From Fidelibacterota bacterium (lineage in GTDB: Bacteria > Fidelibacterota > UBA2242): DNA of 49,126 nucleotides. Positions 1-8,132 of this stretch are shown in pieces. Each line of letters begins with the position of its first letter. The stretch's first letter is position 1. The stretch spans positions 1 through 49,126 of the forward strand of contig DSAS01000119.1 in assembly GCA_011046365.1 (NCBI GenBank), in the 5' to 3' direction. Under the pieces are notes generated by a model. That model was not told the DNA's origin. It did not search any database and saw only the letters and a program-made list of their open reading frames with translations. The position numbers and the translations under genes were made by a program.

Positions 1-1070
1 CTATCGGATATTTCGACGCAGCTGGAGGCATCACAAATCCGCCAATTAGCCAAATTGACCGTATCGTCGGAGACATTCATCAGTTCGATCCACTCTCCGC
101 CGAAGCCGGTTTGCGGTGCATACATAAATTCATTAATCGCCAGACACCCGGTCGGGTAGGTAACTTTTACCTCCAGCGACTCATGATTGTTTTCGGGATT
201 ATCATCGTCGTCAACAATCGAGCAGAGAACCCGATGATCTCCCGGTTCTAATGCCGACAGAGTTGCCTGGATTATCGTGGAATCGCCGGACGCCAGGCTC
301 ACCTGCGTCGAAAAAACCACCTCACCGGATTGCAGCAATGAGTCCCGATTTGTATCTATACCGAACCAGATTTTTGCCTCAACAAATAAATAGCGACCGA
401 AATTTTTTATCTCTATTTCAAATTCTGCATCGCAGTGCGGCGGTGGACAGTCGCCATTCTCTTTCAAAATAAATCTGGTAACGCCCAGATCGTAATCTCT
501 GAGGGCAATGCTGTTTTCATGTCCCGGTGTTCCGTACAGACAGAGCGAATTGCCCCAGTTTGATATATCGTCCGGACCGTACCTATCAATTCTCTCTTCT
601 GAATAGCCGGAACCCTGATCCGGTCTGGTCTGCATCATAGAAAGCGTATCGCCCTCCGGCGAACATAGCGCGATCGTAGCCGGCGACGAATTTGGAATGC
701 CGCTCTTACCGAAAGCGTTATCATGAATCGTAAATAGAACGGCGCCGGAAGGAATAATGGCGTCATAGGTTGTGGAAAAATTATCTATCAAATAACCCCG
801 ATCCATAATCAATCCGAAAGCGCCCGGATTGATCATATCCGATGGTTCCGCAAATTGAATCGTATCAACATTGTCATTAATTCGCAGGATGAACCCGTCC
901 GGGTTAACCGGATATTCGGCGATATTGACCAGCTCAATGTACTCATCGTAATCGTCAGCACCGAAGGCGTCAAACATAACCTCGTTGATTACCAGTGTCT
1001 GCGCAGGCAGAATACTTGTCAGAGACAACCAGATAAAAATACGTAGCACCGGGTAGATTTCTTTTATCAT
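1..1070 (-). CDS. Secreted lamin-tail-domain protein, 5' part (runs off the window)
   Basis: The minus strand is open from an ATG at 1070 to the window edge, giving 356 codons without a stop. The first 24 residues look like a signal peptide (hydrophobic core, then LPAQT). Residues about 25-185 form a lamin-tail-like domain: it opens with LVINEVMFD, continues with YDEYIELVN, and ends near NSLCLYGTPGHEN, the usual C-terminal turn of this fold. Residues about 190-305 look like an Ig-like CARDB-type linker. A second lamin-tail domain begins at about 309 (LAINEFMYAP, GGEWIELMNVS) and is cut by the window end. Such domains occur in secreted or surface proteins of many bacteria, often with nucleases or sorting domains at the C terminus, which cannot be seen here. 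It is divergent from the barrel gene at 1230. The function is unknown. Confidence 0.75.
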   Translation of the reverse strand, partial: MIKEIYPVLRIFIWLSLTSILPAQTLVINEVMFDAFGADDYDEYIELVNIAEYPVNPDGFILRINDNVDTIQFAEPSDMINPGAFGLIMDRGYLIDNFSTTYDAIIPSGAVLFTIHDNAFGKSGIPNSSPATIALCSPEGDTLSMMQTRPDQGSGYSEERIDRYGPDDISNWGNSLCLYGTPGHENSIALRDYDLGVTRFILKENGDCPPPHCDAEFEIEIKNFGRYLFVEAKIWFGIDTNRDSLLQSGEVVFSTQVSLASGDSTIIQATLSALEPGDHRVLCSIVDDDDNPENNHESLEVKVTYPTGCLAINEFMYAPQTGFGGEWIELMNVSDDTVNLANWRICDASSCVEISD

Positions 1071-1229
1071 TTAAAAGATAAACGAGCTATATTTCATCAG
1101 CAATTTTATGCGCTAAATCACATAATGTCAATATTAATATTACCGTTGACATCACAAAGAAAAAGGTTGACATCTAAAACATTGAAATCGAAATTTAAAA
1201 GACATAAACTCGATATTATCATAAGATTG

Positions 1230-3011
1230 ATGAAAAAGCCGAAACACCATTTTTTAAAAAATACGTTCGCCCTTTTTGCTCTCTCCCTTGTTCTGCTGAG
1301 TGGAACCGGAACACCAGCCCGGGCACAGGCGACAACCGGTTATACCCGCAAATCTATCTCCTACCCAACGGTCATTCTGACGACCGGAAACATTCGGCTA
1401 ACCCAGAATGAAGAGGCGCTATTCACCGACGCCATCAATACCGGAATACAGATCGCCCGCTTTGACTATAATCCCCTGCCGGAGGACATCCATTTCTCGT
1501 TTAAAGCCGCCCTTTCCCGGGAAAGCAGCATTACGGAAGAGGAGCTGGAAAAACATATCGCCGGGTCCCTGGTTCCCGAAATCATTAAAATTCTTGATCT
1601 TCATAAAGAAATGCGCGCCCAAAACCTGCTCACCGAAGCCCAGCGCAACTCCTTCATTGCCCTCAAAGCCAAAGAAACCGGCGTTACCGCCCAACAGCTC
1701 GAACAGATAATGAACTCCTCCTATCTCTACATCCCTTTTATCAATAAATATTCCAGCCAGAAAAATGATGATAAAAAGGAGGTCAGCGCTTCTTTGTCCG
1801 GCGGCTTGTTTTGGTATCACATCATTGCCGGGGATGATCCCCGCGTGGAAAAAATCATTAAGCTGACTTCCGAAGTCAGCGCCACCGTTGACACCGAAGA
1901 GTCTTTTACCGTTGGGGGAAAAGGGGTAAGCCCCAGAGAATATGCCTTCTGGAGCGCCGCCAACACGCTGGCAATGAATCTGGAAATCATGACGAGGGAA
2001 CTGGATATGTTCAAACTATCAGCCCCTGTTGCCGAGATTCTACGCCGCAAAATCCGGTTTCCCCTGGGATCTGCTGAAGGTATTCGGCTGGATGATCCCT
2101 TTTTTGTCGGCGAATGGTACGAAAGCGGCGCCGGCGATATATCCTTCCAGAAATCCGGTTTTGTGCGCGTGAGCACAGTCGCCGATAATCGCTCGCCCGG
2201 CGGACAACTTTCGGAGGCTGTCGCCATCAAAAAAGGCGATTGGTCGCGCGGCATGATGATCGTTGAACATCCAAGACTGGGAATTGATATCGCCCTGCGA
2301 CCGCGCTGGTTCGGAGTGACTGTGGAAGAGGGATTTATGATGAATATCAAAGAAGGATTTGTCGTTTATTTTGACGATTACAGCGGCGGAACCGTCGGAC
2401 TTGACCTGAATTTTCAATGGAACATCGCAAATCTGGTTCAGAAGCGCCAGACTTTCTTGACATTCGGGGGTACTGCCAGCGCCATTCCGGTAAAAAATGT
2501 AATTTTTGACTATAAATTCTGGGACAATCAATGGAACTGGATAGATCTTATCCCGGTTCAAAACTGGGTCGCTGGTCTCTACTATGCTCATATCGGTTAT
2601 TTAAAACGCTACTACCTGGGTCCTTTTGCCGTTCACGGTGAAGCCGGTCTGGGGATTCAAACCGTCTCTACCGGTAAAATCCGCGGCGGTGACTATTACG
2701 ACGGCGAGAAGGTTACGATTTCCAATTACACCGTCGGTGTGCGTCTGAATGTCGGGCTGGAGTATGCCGTCAATATTGACTGGAATGTGGGCATTTTCGC
2801 CGGCGTGCAGGCTTTTCCGCCGATTGACCGGTGGAACGTGAAATATGGTGATAAGGAAATTGATATCCACAATGAGTCCGGCTGGGCGGCGCCAAAATTT
2901 TACAGTTATAGCCCCAGCTTCGGTATCTATGTCCACTTTTCACCGCCTACGCTACCATTTAATCCTGCCGCTATTGTTCAAAATCAAATGAAAAACACTG
3001 GAAGTAACTGA
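1230..3011 (+). CDS. Secreted protein with probable C-terminal outer-membrane beta-barrel, first gene of LPP20 locus
   Basis: The frame is open from 1125, but I chose the ATG at 1230 because it gives a clean signal peptide (MKKPKHHF, hydrophobic core, then TPARAQA) and a 593-residue protein. No strong Shine-Dalgarno is visible at either ATG. The N-terminal half is helical and charged (about residues 50-220). The C-terminal half (about 350-580) alternates aromatic and polar residues with many Gly and Tyr, for example YYLGPFAVHGEAGLGIQ and LNVGLEYAVNIDWNVGIFAG, as in a beta-barrel. I do not recognise the family. Its stop overlaps the start of the next gene by one base (TGATG), so the two are translationally coupled. 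The location suggests an outer-membrane partner of the following periplasmic proteins; this is inference. Confidence 0.7.
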   Translation: MKKPKHHFLKNTFALFALSLVLLSGTGTPARAQATTGYTRKSISYPTVILTTGNIRLTQNEEALFTDAINTGIQIARFDYNPLPEDIHFSFKAALSRESSITEEELEKHIAGSLVPEIIKILDLHKEMRAQNLLTEAQRNSFIALKAKETGVTAQQLEQIMNSSYLYIPFINKYSSQKNDDKKEVSASLSGGLFWYHIIAGDDPRVEKIIKLTSEVSATVDTEESFTVGGKGVSPREYAFWSAANTLAMNLEIMTRELDMFKLSAPVAEILRRKIRFPLGSAEGIRLDDPFFVGEWYESGAGDISFQKSGFVRVSTVADNRSPGGQLSEAVAIKKGDWSRGMMIVEHPRLGIDIALRPRWFGVTVEEGFMMNIKEGFVVYFDDYSGGTVGLDLNFQWNIANLVQKRQTFLTFGGTASAIPVKNVIFDYKFWDNQWNWIDLIPVQNWVAGLYYAHIGYLKRYYLGPFAVHGEAGLGIQTVSTGKIRGGDYYDGEKVTISNYTVGVRLNVGLEYAVNIDWNVGIFAGVQAFPPIDRWNVKYGDKEIDIHNESGWAAPKFYSYSPSFGIYVHFSPPTLPFNPAAIVQNQMKNTGSN

Positions 3012-4279
3012 TGAGACAGCATCGAATAATTGGACTTTTACTAATTTCTCAGTTAATCTTTACCACGGGCGCCGATTTACCGCGTTCACGGGAGGCAACC
3101 CTGATCGAAATTTCATCGCCTACGGAACTGCTGGTCCGGGCGTCCGGAATCGGCGTTGACATAAAACACCGCAAGCCGAAGTCAAAAATACTCGATAAAA
3201 GCGCCAATGCGGACGCCGCCAGAACTGCGGTCTGGTTTGTACTGATGGGCGGCAGTGATCCGCTCCTGCAAACCGACCAGGAGAAAATTGCCTTTCAGAA
3301 AATCGAGTCATCATTCTATGCAATGGATAACATCCGACAGTTTATCACCTGGGAAGCCGACTATTACGACAAACGTCTTAAAACCGACGGTGGCAAAGCC
3401 CTGAAAATCGAAAAAACGTACAAAATCAACAAACAATTGCTCGAAGATTATCTTGTAGACAATGCAATTCTACAAAAAAGAACCGCCATATCAGCCGCCA
3501 TCGGTCAACCAACGATTATGGTTATTCCAGAATCTAAAAGCGATATTGCGCCCCTGGAACTACTGGTGCGGGACCCCGATATCAAAAAGGGGGCAGAGGT
3601 AATCGAATCTCATCTGTCGGCGAAACAATTCGCGGTCATCGTACCGGAGCAGCAACAGGTTTTACAGGAACTGACCGCCACTCAGTACGCCCTGAGCGGC
3701 AGCGCCGATGATTACAGCTATCTGCTGGCACTTTCTGTCGGCAGCGATGTCTATATTTCCTACAATATCACGATCAGCAGCCGTAGTGTTGGCTCTACCA
3801 ATGTTCGCAAAGCCGTCGTCGGCTGCCGCGCCTATGAAACCACCACCGGTCGCCTGCTGGGAACTGACACCGGCTACAGCCAGGAGCGATCCAGTTCGAC
3901 CAACGCCACCCTGATCGAGGAGGCAATGAACGACGCCATCGGTCGGGTTATTAGCCGCATCTCTAATTACTGGAAAAACGATGTTCGAAACGGCATTCAA
4001 TACAAATGCATTTTTTCGGTTAGCAGCCTTTTCGAGCCGGAGCAAGCCGAGGAAATAATTTTTTCTATAAACGACGCCTGTAAAACCCTCGCCGTTCAAT
4101 TAAAGGAAAACATAGTTGCAGAATACACCTATGACATATCAATCTGGGCTGATCCCGGAAAATATCCCGCCGCAACTAACATATACCGGGCGATTAAACA
4201 GAACTACCGGGGTCCCGGTTCAATCAAGCGAGTCTCCGTATCAAGGAAATTGATCCTGCTGTCTGTTGAGGATGAATAG
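3011..4279 (+). CDS. Exported DUF6175-like / CsgG-fold-like protein
   Basis: The protein has 422 residues with an N-terminal signal peptide (MRQHRIIGLLLISQLIFTTG). The central part, about residues 165-310, carries the phrase QPTIMVIPE followed by a helix, then SDVYISYNITI, a strand pair ending in GCRAYETTTGRLLGTDTG, and a helix of the EEAMNDAIGRVISRI type. That order (short strand, a state-of-protein segment, an amphipathic strand with TGR, and a long helix) resembles the DUF6175 proteins of Bacteroidetes and, more loosely, the CsgG/LpoB-like fold. The resemblance is from memory and is not a database result. The gene is coupled to the barrel gene upstream by a one-base overlap and lies 9 bases before an LPP20-type gene. 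It probably acts in the periplasm or at the outer membrane. Confidence 0.6.
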   Translation: MRQHRIIGLLLISQLIFTTGADLPRSREATLIEISSPTELLVRASGIGVDIKHRKPKSKILDKSANADAARTAVWFVLMGGSDPLLQTDQEKIAFQKIESSFYAMDNIRQFITWEADYYDKRLKTDGGKALKIEKTYKINKQLLEDYLVDNAILQKRTAISAAIGQPTIMVIPESKSDIAPLELLVRDPDIKKGAEVIESHLSAKQFAVIVPEQQQVLQELTATQYALSGSADDYSYLLALSVGSDVYISYNITISSRSVGSTNVRKAVVGCRAYETTTGRLLGTDTGYSQERSSSTNATLIEEAMNDAIGRVISRISNYWKNDVRNGIQYKCIFSVSSLFEPEQAEEIIFSINDACKTLAVQLKENIVAEYTYDISIWADPGKYPAATNIYRAIKQNYRGPGSIKRVSVSRKLILLSVEDE

Positions 4280-4288
4280 GGGAGTGCA

Positions 4289-5629
4289 ATGAACAGAGAC
4301 ATAGTTATAACGCTGCTTCTAATCTGCTTTTTTTCCACGCTGGTCTTTTCCCAGATGCCGGATTGGGCTATGACAAACACCCATAAAAAATATCCTTCAT
4401 CCAAATATCTCCTCGGTGTCGGCATTGCCGACGATAAAACACAGGCGATCGAGCTCGCCCGCGCCGATGTTGCCAAACAGATTCAGGTGAATATTGAATC
4501 GGAGCTGGAAGCCGTGGAACAGGAATTCAGACAGGACGATCGGCACACTATTAAGTCCGCAATCACTTCCCGAACAAAATCGGTGGTCTCTGAAACCATC
4601 GCCGGTATTGAAATTAAAGAAATTGAGAAGAAAAAGGGTAAATATTATGCTCTGGCAGTGCTGAATAAAGCCAATTATCTGGCTGGACTTGAAAAGGAAA
4701 TGGCAGATGTTTCCGCGACGGTTCAGCAATATATACAGAGTGCTCAGGAGCTGGCTAGCCGGGGAGACCTTGCCGCCGCCCTCGAAAAATATGCCCTGGC
4801 GGAAAATGAAACGCCCGACTATTACGTTAAAAGCGGTCTCTATACTGCCCTGACCGGCGAGCATTATCAGGATTCTCGGGCGGTCTCTCCTGCCGAAATC
4901 GCCTCCGCGGCTCAGGCATTGATTTCGTCCCTGCAAATCAGGATCCTCAGCGGTGACAACCAGCGTGGAAAAGTCGGCGCCCTTCTCAGCGAACCCATTA
5001 CAGCAGAAGTATTCATCGCTGATGGAGCCGGTCAAAAAACCGCTCTTCAAAAAATTCCCGTGACCGTAAAATATGCCGGCGGTGAAACGATCGGAAAATT
5101 CATTACCGGTCAGCACGGTACGGTTTCCGTAACGCCGGTTGCTGCGCCCGGCGGCGCGATTGTTTTTACTCCGAATTTTAGTGAATTTCCCGACCGCTAC
5201 CGCGATAAAATTCTCAAAATCAATACGGTTGCCAATTACAGTCTGGAGACAGGCGATCTAACCGTCGCAACCAAAATCATGGATTTGTCGGGAAAAACGG
5301 ATCCGCTGCTCAACCGAATTGTGGGGCACATGATAAACGCGAACGGCGTAACGATTGATCCCGCCGCTCCGCTTGTTATTCGCGGACAGCTGGTCATTTC
5401 CAATGAAAAACTGGTTCCTTCACCCGCTGGAACTCAATATTTTATCGAGGTGGAGCTCCCCCTGGAGCTTTTCAATATAGATAGCGGCGTGCAGTTGGCT
5501 GCGGTCAGCGGTCCGGGTAAAGGTCTGGCGGTCGGCTCGCGGGAGCAGGCAATTCAGAGAGCCACTGAAAATATCCGTTTTTCAAAATCCAAATTTGCCG
5601 CCTTCTTACAGGCTGCAAATCAACCATAA
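4289..5629 (+). CDS. LPP20-family exported protein with extra C-terminal domains
   Basis: The protein has 446 residues and a signal peptide ending near LVFSQ. Residues 22-135 match the LPP20 pattern: MPDWAM, then KYLLGVGIADD, then a long helix with A..LARADVAKQIQV, then a SETIAGIEIKE strand and YYALAVLNKANY. LPP20 domains are found in outer-membrane lipoproteins of Helicobacter and in FlgP of vibrios. Residues about 145-190 look like a TPR-type helical hairpin (GDLAAALEKYALAE). Two Ig-like or LpoB-like sandwiches probably follow. There is no lipobox, so it is probably a soluble periplasmic protein or held by partners. It lies between the DUF6175-like gene and a lipoprotein of the same LPP20 family. 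Its role is inferred to be structural or assembly-related. Confidence 0.7.
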   Translation: MNRDIVITLLLICFFSTLVFSQMPDWAMTNTHKKYPSSKYLLGVGIADDKTQAIELARADVAKQIQVNIESELEAVEQEFRQDDRHTIKSAITSRTKSVVSETIAGIEIKEIEKKKGKYYALAVLNKANYLAGLEKEMADVSATVQQYIQSAQELASRGDLAAALEKYALAENETPDYYVKSGLYTALTGEHYQDSRAVSPAEIASAAQALISSLQIRILSGDNQRGKVGALLSEPITAEVFIADGAGQKTALQKIPVTVKYAGGETIGKFITGQHGTVSVTPVAAPGGAIVFTPNFSEFPDRYRDKILKINTVANYSLETGDLTVATKIMDLSGKTDPLLNRIVGHMINANGVTIDPAAPLVIRGQLVISNEKLVPSPAGTQYFIEVELPLELFNIDSGVQLAAVSGPGKGLAVGSREQAIQRATENIRFSKSKFAAFLQAANQP

Positions 5630-5664
5630 ATATGTCTTATAAAAACAAGTGAAAGGAGTCAAAA

Positions 5665-6219
5665 ATGAAAAAGCTAATCGTAATCGCGCTGTTAATTCCC
5701 ATGGCGTTCATGCTGCTGGATTGTGGCGGTAAGAAGCCCAAGGCAAAAATGAACGACATTCCGGAGTGGTATCTGAATCCGCCAATGGCAGAGGATGCTA
5801 TCTACGAAGCCGGCGATGCCGCCAAGCAGAGTATGGCGCTCGCCAAAGAGGCTGCCGATGCCCGCGCCCGTGACGCCATCTCCCGGACAATTGAGGTGAA
5901 AGTTTCCAATATGCTGAAAAACTTCATGCAGGAAAGCGGTCTGGGTAATGACGCTGAAGCCCTGGAGTTCACATCCTCCGTCAGCAAACAGGTCTCCAAT
6001 AATGTCCTTAACGGCGCCCGGATTGTTAAGCGTGAAATGAAAACCGAGGGTTCAATGTATCACGCCTACTCACTGGCTGAATACAATCTGAACAGCCTGA
6101 TCCAGGAAACCATTAACGAAGCCAAGAAGCAAAAGGCGCTTTACAACGAAGCCAAAGCCAACCTCAGTTTCGACGAATTGGAAAAAGAGATTCAAAAACT
6201 GGAAGCCGTTGGCGATTAA
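5665..6219 (+). CDS. LPP20-family lipoprotein
   Basis: This is a 184-residue protein with a good Shine-Dalgarno (AAAGGAG) 5-6 bases before ATG. The N terminus is a type II-like signal (hydrophobic stretch then LLDCGG, Cys20). The Asp just before Cys makes the lipobox imperfect. After it comes the LPP20 domain: IPEWYLNPP, then AIYEAGDAAKQSMALAKEAADARARDA split over the strand and long helix, then VSNNVLNGARIVKREMK and a YHAYSLAEYNLN strand. The C terminus is a lysine-rich helix. It is the most canonical LPP20 member of the locus. A strong terminator follows, so it is probably the end of the main transcript. Expected location is the outer membrane, inner face. Confidence 0.75.
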   Translation: MKKLIVIALLIPMAFMLLDCGGKKPKAKMNDIPEWYLNPPMAEDAIYEAGDAAKQSMALAKEAADARARDAISRTIEVKVSNMLKNFMQESGLGNDAEALEFTSSVSKQVSNNVLNGARIVKREMKTEGSMYHAYSLAEYNLNSLIQETINEAKKQKALYNEAKANLSFDELEKEIQKLEAVGD

Positions 6220-6227
6220 TCTGAGAC

Positions 6228-6261
6228 ACAGCCCGTCATCTGCGGATGGCGGGCTGTTTTT
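6228..6261 (+). terminator. Strong intrinsic terminator after the LPP20 lipoprotein gene
   Basis: A 13-bp stem (ACAGCCCGTCATC pairing with GATGGCGGGCTGT, one G-T pair) closes a 4-base TGCG loop and is followed by five T residues. It lies 8 bases after the stop of the lipoprotein gene and ends only 3 bases before the ATG of the next LPP20-type gene at 6265. Confidence 0.9.
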
Positions 6262-6264
6262 ATC

Positions 6265-7005
6265 ATGAAACCTTTTTCGGTTTTCCTGTTCATCTCTGTC
6301 TTTGTTCTCCTAATCAACGCTCAGGAGCTTATTCCCGCCTGGTTCGAGGAGCTCCCGGAAGCGCCGGCTGGTTTTCATTTCGCCGTGGGATATTCAGGTA
6401 AATACTTTGACCAATCTCTTGCCCGGGAGGCTGCCATCTCCCTGGCGGTCTCCAATCTGGCAAAACAGCTGGAAGCCCGCCTGATCTTTGAACTGGAGGA
6501 GTATACCGACGGAAGGTTGCGGCTCCTCAACCCATCCTTTGAACTCTCCTATGACGAGTACCATGTTCTGGAGATAAATAAAAATTTCTCCGCCGTTGAT
6601 TCATCCATCACAAGAGATGGCTACTTTATCCTCATTACCTATCCAGGCGGTTCAAGGCGCCATCGGAATTCCTCCATTGTCAAAAAGTGGGGCAGCCGTC
6701 CGGAATGGACTATCCAACTGCCACGCTCGGAAAAATTTAATTATGGCATCGGAATGGTCTCAAACTATTCGTCCTGGGTGCGCGCCTGGAAAGATGCCGA
6801 TGAATATGCCCGCTTTGACCTCGGAAAGAATTTAAAAATAACGGCTCAATCGGTTCACGCCGCCCAGCAGGATAACCATTTTGTTATTGAATCAAAAATC
6901 CTGCGACAGTCCTATAACGAAATAATCCACGACTCCAAAATCATAGCCCGCTGGTATGATCGCGAAAACGACATCTACTATTCTCTTTGTCGTCAACCAA
7001 GGTGA
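6265..7005 (+). CDS. Exported protein with two LPP20-like repeats
   Basis: The protein has 246 residues with a signal peptide (MKPFSVFLFISVFVLLINAQ). It contains two copies of the LPP20 pattern. Copy one starts at about residue 24 with PAWFEELPEAPAGFHFAVGYS, split by a helix rich in Ala (SLAREAAISLAVSNLAKQLE). Copy two starts near 146 with RPEWTIQLPRSEKFNYGIGM and continues with WKDADEYARFDLGKNLKI. Each copy ends in a strand pair (GYFILITYPGG and DIYYSLCRQPR). There is no lipobox. The start codon sits 3 bases after a terminator and has no Shine-Dalgarno, so expression may rely on read-through or on a leaderless or weak start. It is the last gene of the envelope locus and converges with the gene at 7017. 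Confidence 0.65.
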   Translation: MKPFSVFLFISVFVLLINAQELIPAWFEELPEAPAGFHFAVGYSGKYFDQSLAREAAISLAVSNLAKQLEARLIFELEEYTDGRLRLLNPSFELSYDEYHVLEINKNFSAVDSSITRDGYFILITYPGGSRRHRNSSIVKKWGSRPEWTIQLPRSEKFNYGIGMVSNYSSWVRAWKDADEYARFDLGKNLKITAQSVHAAQQDNHFVIESKILRQSYNEIIHDSKIIARWYDRENDIYYSLCRQPR

Positions 7006-7016
7006 GTGATATAAAT

Positions 7017-7676
7017 TTAGAATTGTTCTAAAAGCGTCCTGATAAAAACGGATTTTTTTCGGTCTGTAAGATTTCCGCTTAGTAAGACGCCCGCCGCTGG
7101 CAGCCGGCGGTGCTTGGCGACAATGGCACCAGCGTAAATATCGTCGGAAATAATCAGGTCTTTTCTTAATGATAAAATCCGTTTTTCCAACTCGGTGAAC
7201 CGGTCTGTTTTTCTGGGAATCAGCAAGACGCGTGTACAGCACCTGAGCCCGGCTTCTGCACAACATTGTCTCAATTTCGCAGAGAATTCCCGGCTATAGA
7301 GATCGGACAGATCAGGAAAGCGGGTACCACGGGTATCGTCGTTGGTGCCGATCAACGGGTTCTTCCCGGATACATTTATATGATCCTTTATAATCACAGC
7401 GTCCCACGATTCATTTTCTCTACATGAAACCCCGCCGATAAATATAATGTTCTTAATACCTTTATCTGCGCAGGTATCAACCATTTTTTTATTTAGTACG
7501 GCGGTGGTGTTTTTCAAAGAAATAAAAAGGAACCTTTTGGTTTCACCTAACAGACAAGATATCTTATATTTGTCTCCGTTATAAACGCCTTTTCCCGAAA
7601 GATCGAATGGTACATACGAGATTAGCGCAGTTTCTGCCGAAGCATCTGTTTTTTTAAAATCCAGATCTCGCGTCAT
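7017..7676 (-). CDS. Degenerate purine nucleoside phosphorylase-like protein
   Basis: This 219-residue protein belongs to the PNP-I/MTAP fold family by one clear block: IIKDHINVSGKNPLIGTND and then RFPDLSDLY (residues about 96-127), matching the DHIN..G.NPL.GPN and RFPDMSD signature. It is shorter than the usual 265-280 residues. The N-terminal GSGLG phosphate loop is not recognisable. The GPSFET loop is replaced by RKTDRFTELE. The GMSTVPE motif is replaced by ISDDIYAG. The late S..TN motif survives as LLSGNLTD (Asn202). It is therefore probably not a normal phosphorylase and may be a ligand-binding or regulatory relative. It is the last gene after divIVA in the gyrA-yggS-divIVA operon, 21 bases downstream of divIVA. 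Confidence 0.6.
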   Translation of the reverse strand: MTRDLDFKKTDASAETALISYVPFDLSGKGVYNGDKYKISCLLGETKRFLFISLKNTTAVLNKKMVDTCADKGIKNIIFIGGVSCRENESWDAVIIKDHINVSGKNPLIGTNDDTRGTRFPDLSDLYSREFSAKLRQCCAEAGLRCCTRVLLIPRKTDRFTELEKRILSLRKDLIISDDIYAGAIVAKHRRLPAAGVLLSGNLTDRKKSVFIRTLLEQF

Positions 7677-7697
7677 TGGGGGGTTTCCAAAATCCGT

Positions 7698-8117
7698 CTA
7701 TCCAATCTCATCGCCTTCTTCTGATTCGGTACTCAGCAGATTAACCAGTTCCTTTTGCTTATTAAGCGCCGTATTAATTAAATTGATCAGACGGTCCTTC
7801 CGGTTGGTGAGAATGGCAATTTCTTCACGCTCCTTTTCCTTTTGAATCTTTGCTTGGTCCAGGACATCCTTGGCAAGCTTTTCCGCGTCTGTCAGGATTT
7901 TCTGGGCTTTTTCTTCCGCTTCTCTGATAATGTCATCGGGCGATTTCACCTTCATGTCGTTGAGTCGTTTTTCGATGGGTTCAAGCTCGGCAATGCGCTG
8001 TTCCAGTTTTTCAAATTCTTCAGCCAGCATATCCAGGAAATATTTCACTTCAACCGGATCATATCCCCGCAGAGTGCGATTGAACTTTCTTTCAGTAATA
8101 TCATTTTTTTGGATCAT
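7698..8117 (-). CDS. divIVA: DivIVA-domain protein
   Basis: The protein has 139 residues. The N-terminal 45 residues carry the DivIVA membrane-binding signature: ITERKFNRTLRGYDPVEVKYFLD, here broken as ITERKFNRTLRGYDP and VEVKYFLDMLAEEFEKLEQ. The remainder is a long charged coiled coil (REAEEKAQKILTDAEKLAKD) ending in an acidic tail. DivIVA proteins sense membrane curvature and recruit division or polar proteins. In diderm lineages they are short, as here. A Shine-Dalgarno-like GGAGGA stretch precedes the ATG. It lies 15 bases downstream of yggS, an arrangement known from Firmicutes (ylmE and divIVA in the same cluster), which supports both calls. Confidence 0.85.
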   Translation of the reverse strand: MIQKNDITERKFNRTLRGYDPVEVKYFLDMLAEEFEKLEQRIAELEPIEKRLNDMKVKSPDDIIREAEEKAQKILTDAEKLAKDVLDQAKIQKEKEREEIAILTNRKDRLINLINTALNKQKELVNLLSTESEEGDEIG

Positions 8118-8132
8118 TTTGTTTTCCTCCGA

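Noticed and set aside
1125-1229. Longer N terminus for the barrel protein
   Set aside because: The extra 35 residues are Lys/Arg/Ser-rich, precede a clean signal peptide and come from an AT-rich promoter-like stretch.
1817-2591. Two long minus-strand open frames inside the barrel gene
   Set aside because: They run antisense to a protein with a signal peptide and strand pattern; their products look random.
4397-5116. 239-codon open frame on the minus strand
   Set aside because: It is a shadow of the LPP20 gene on the plus strand, with low-complexity Phe-rich sequence and no homology.
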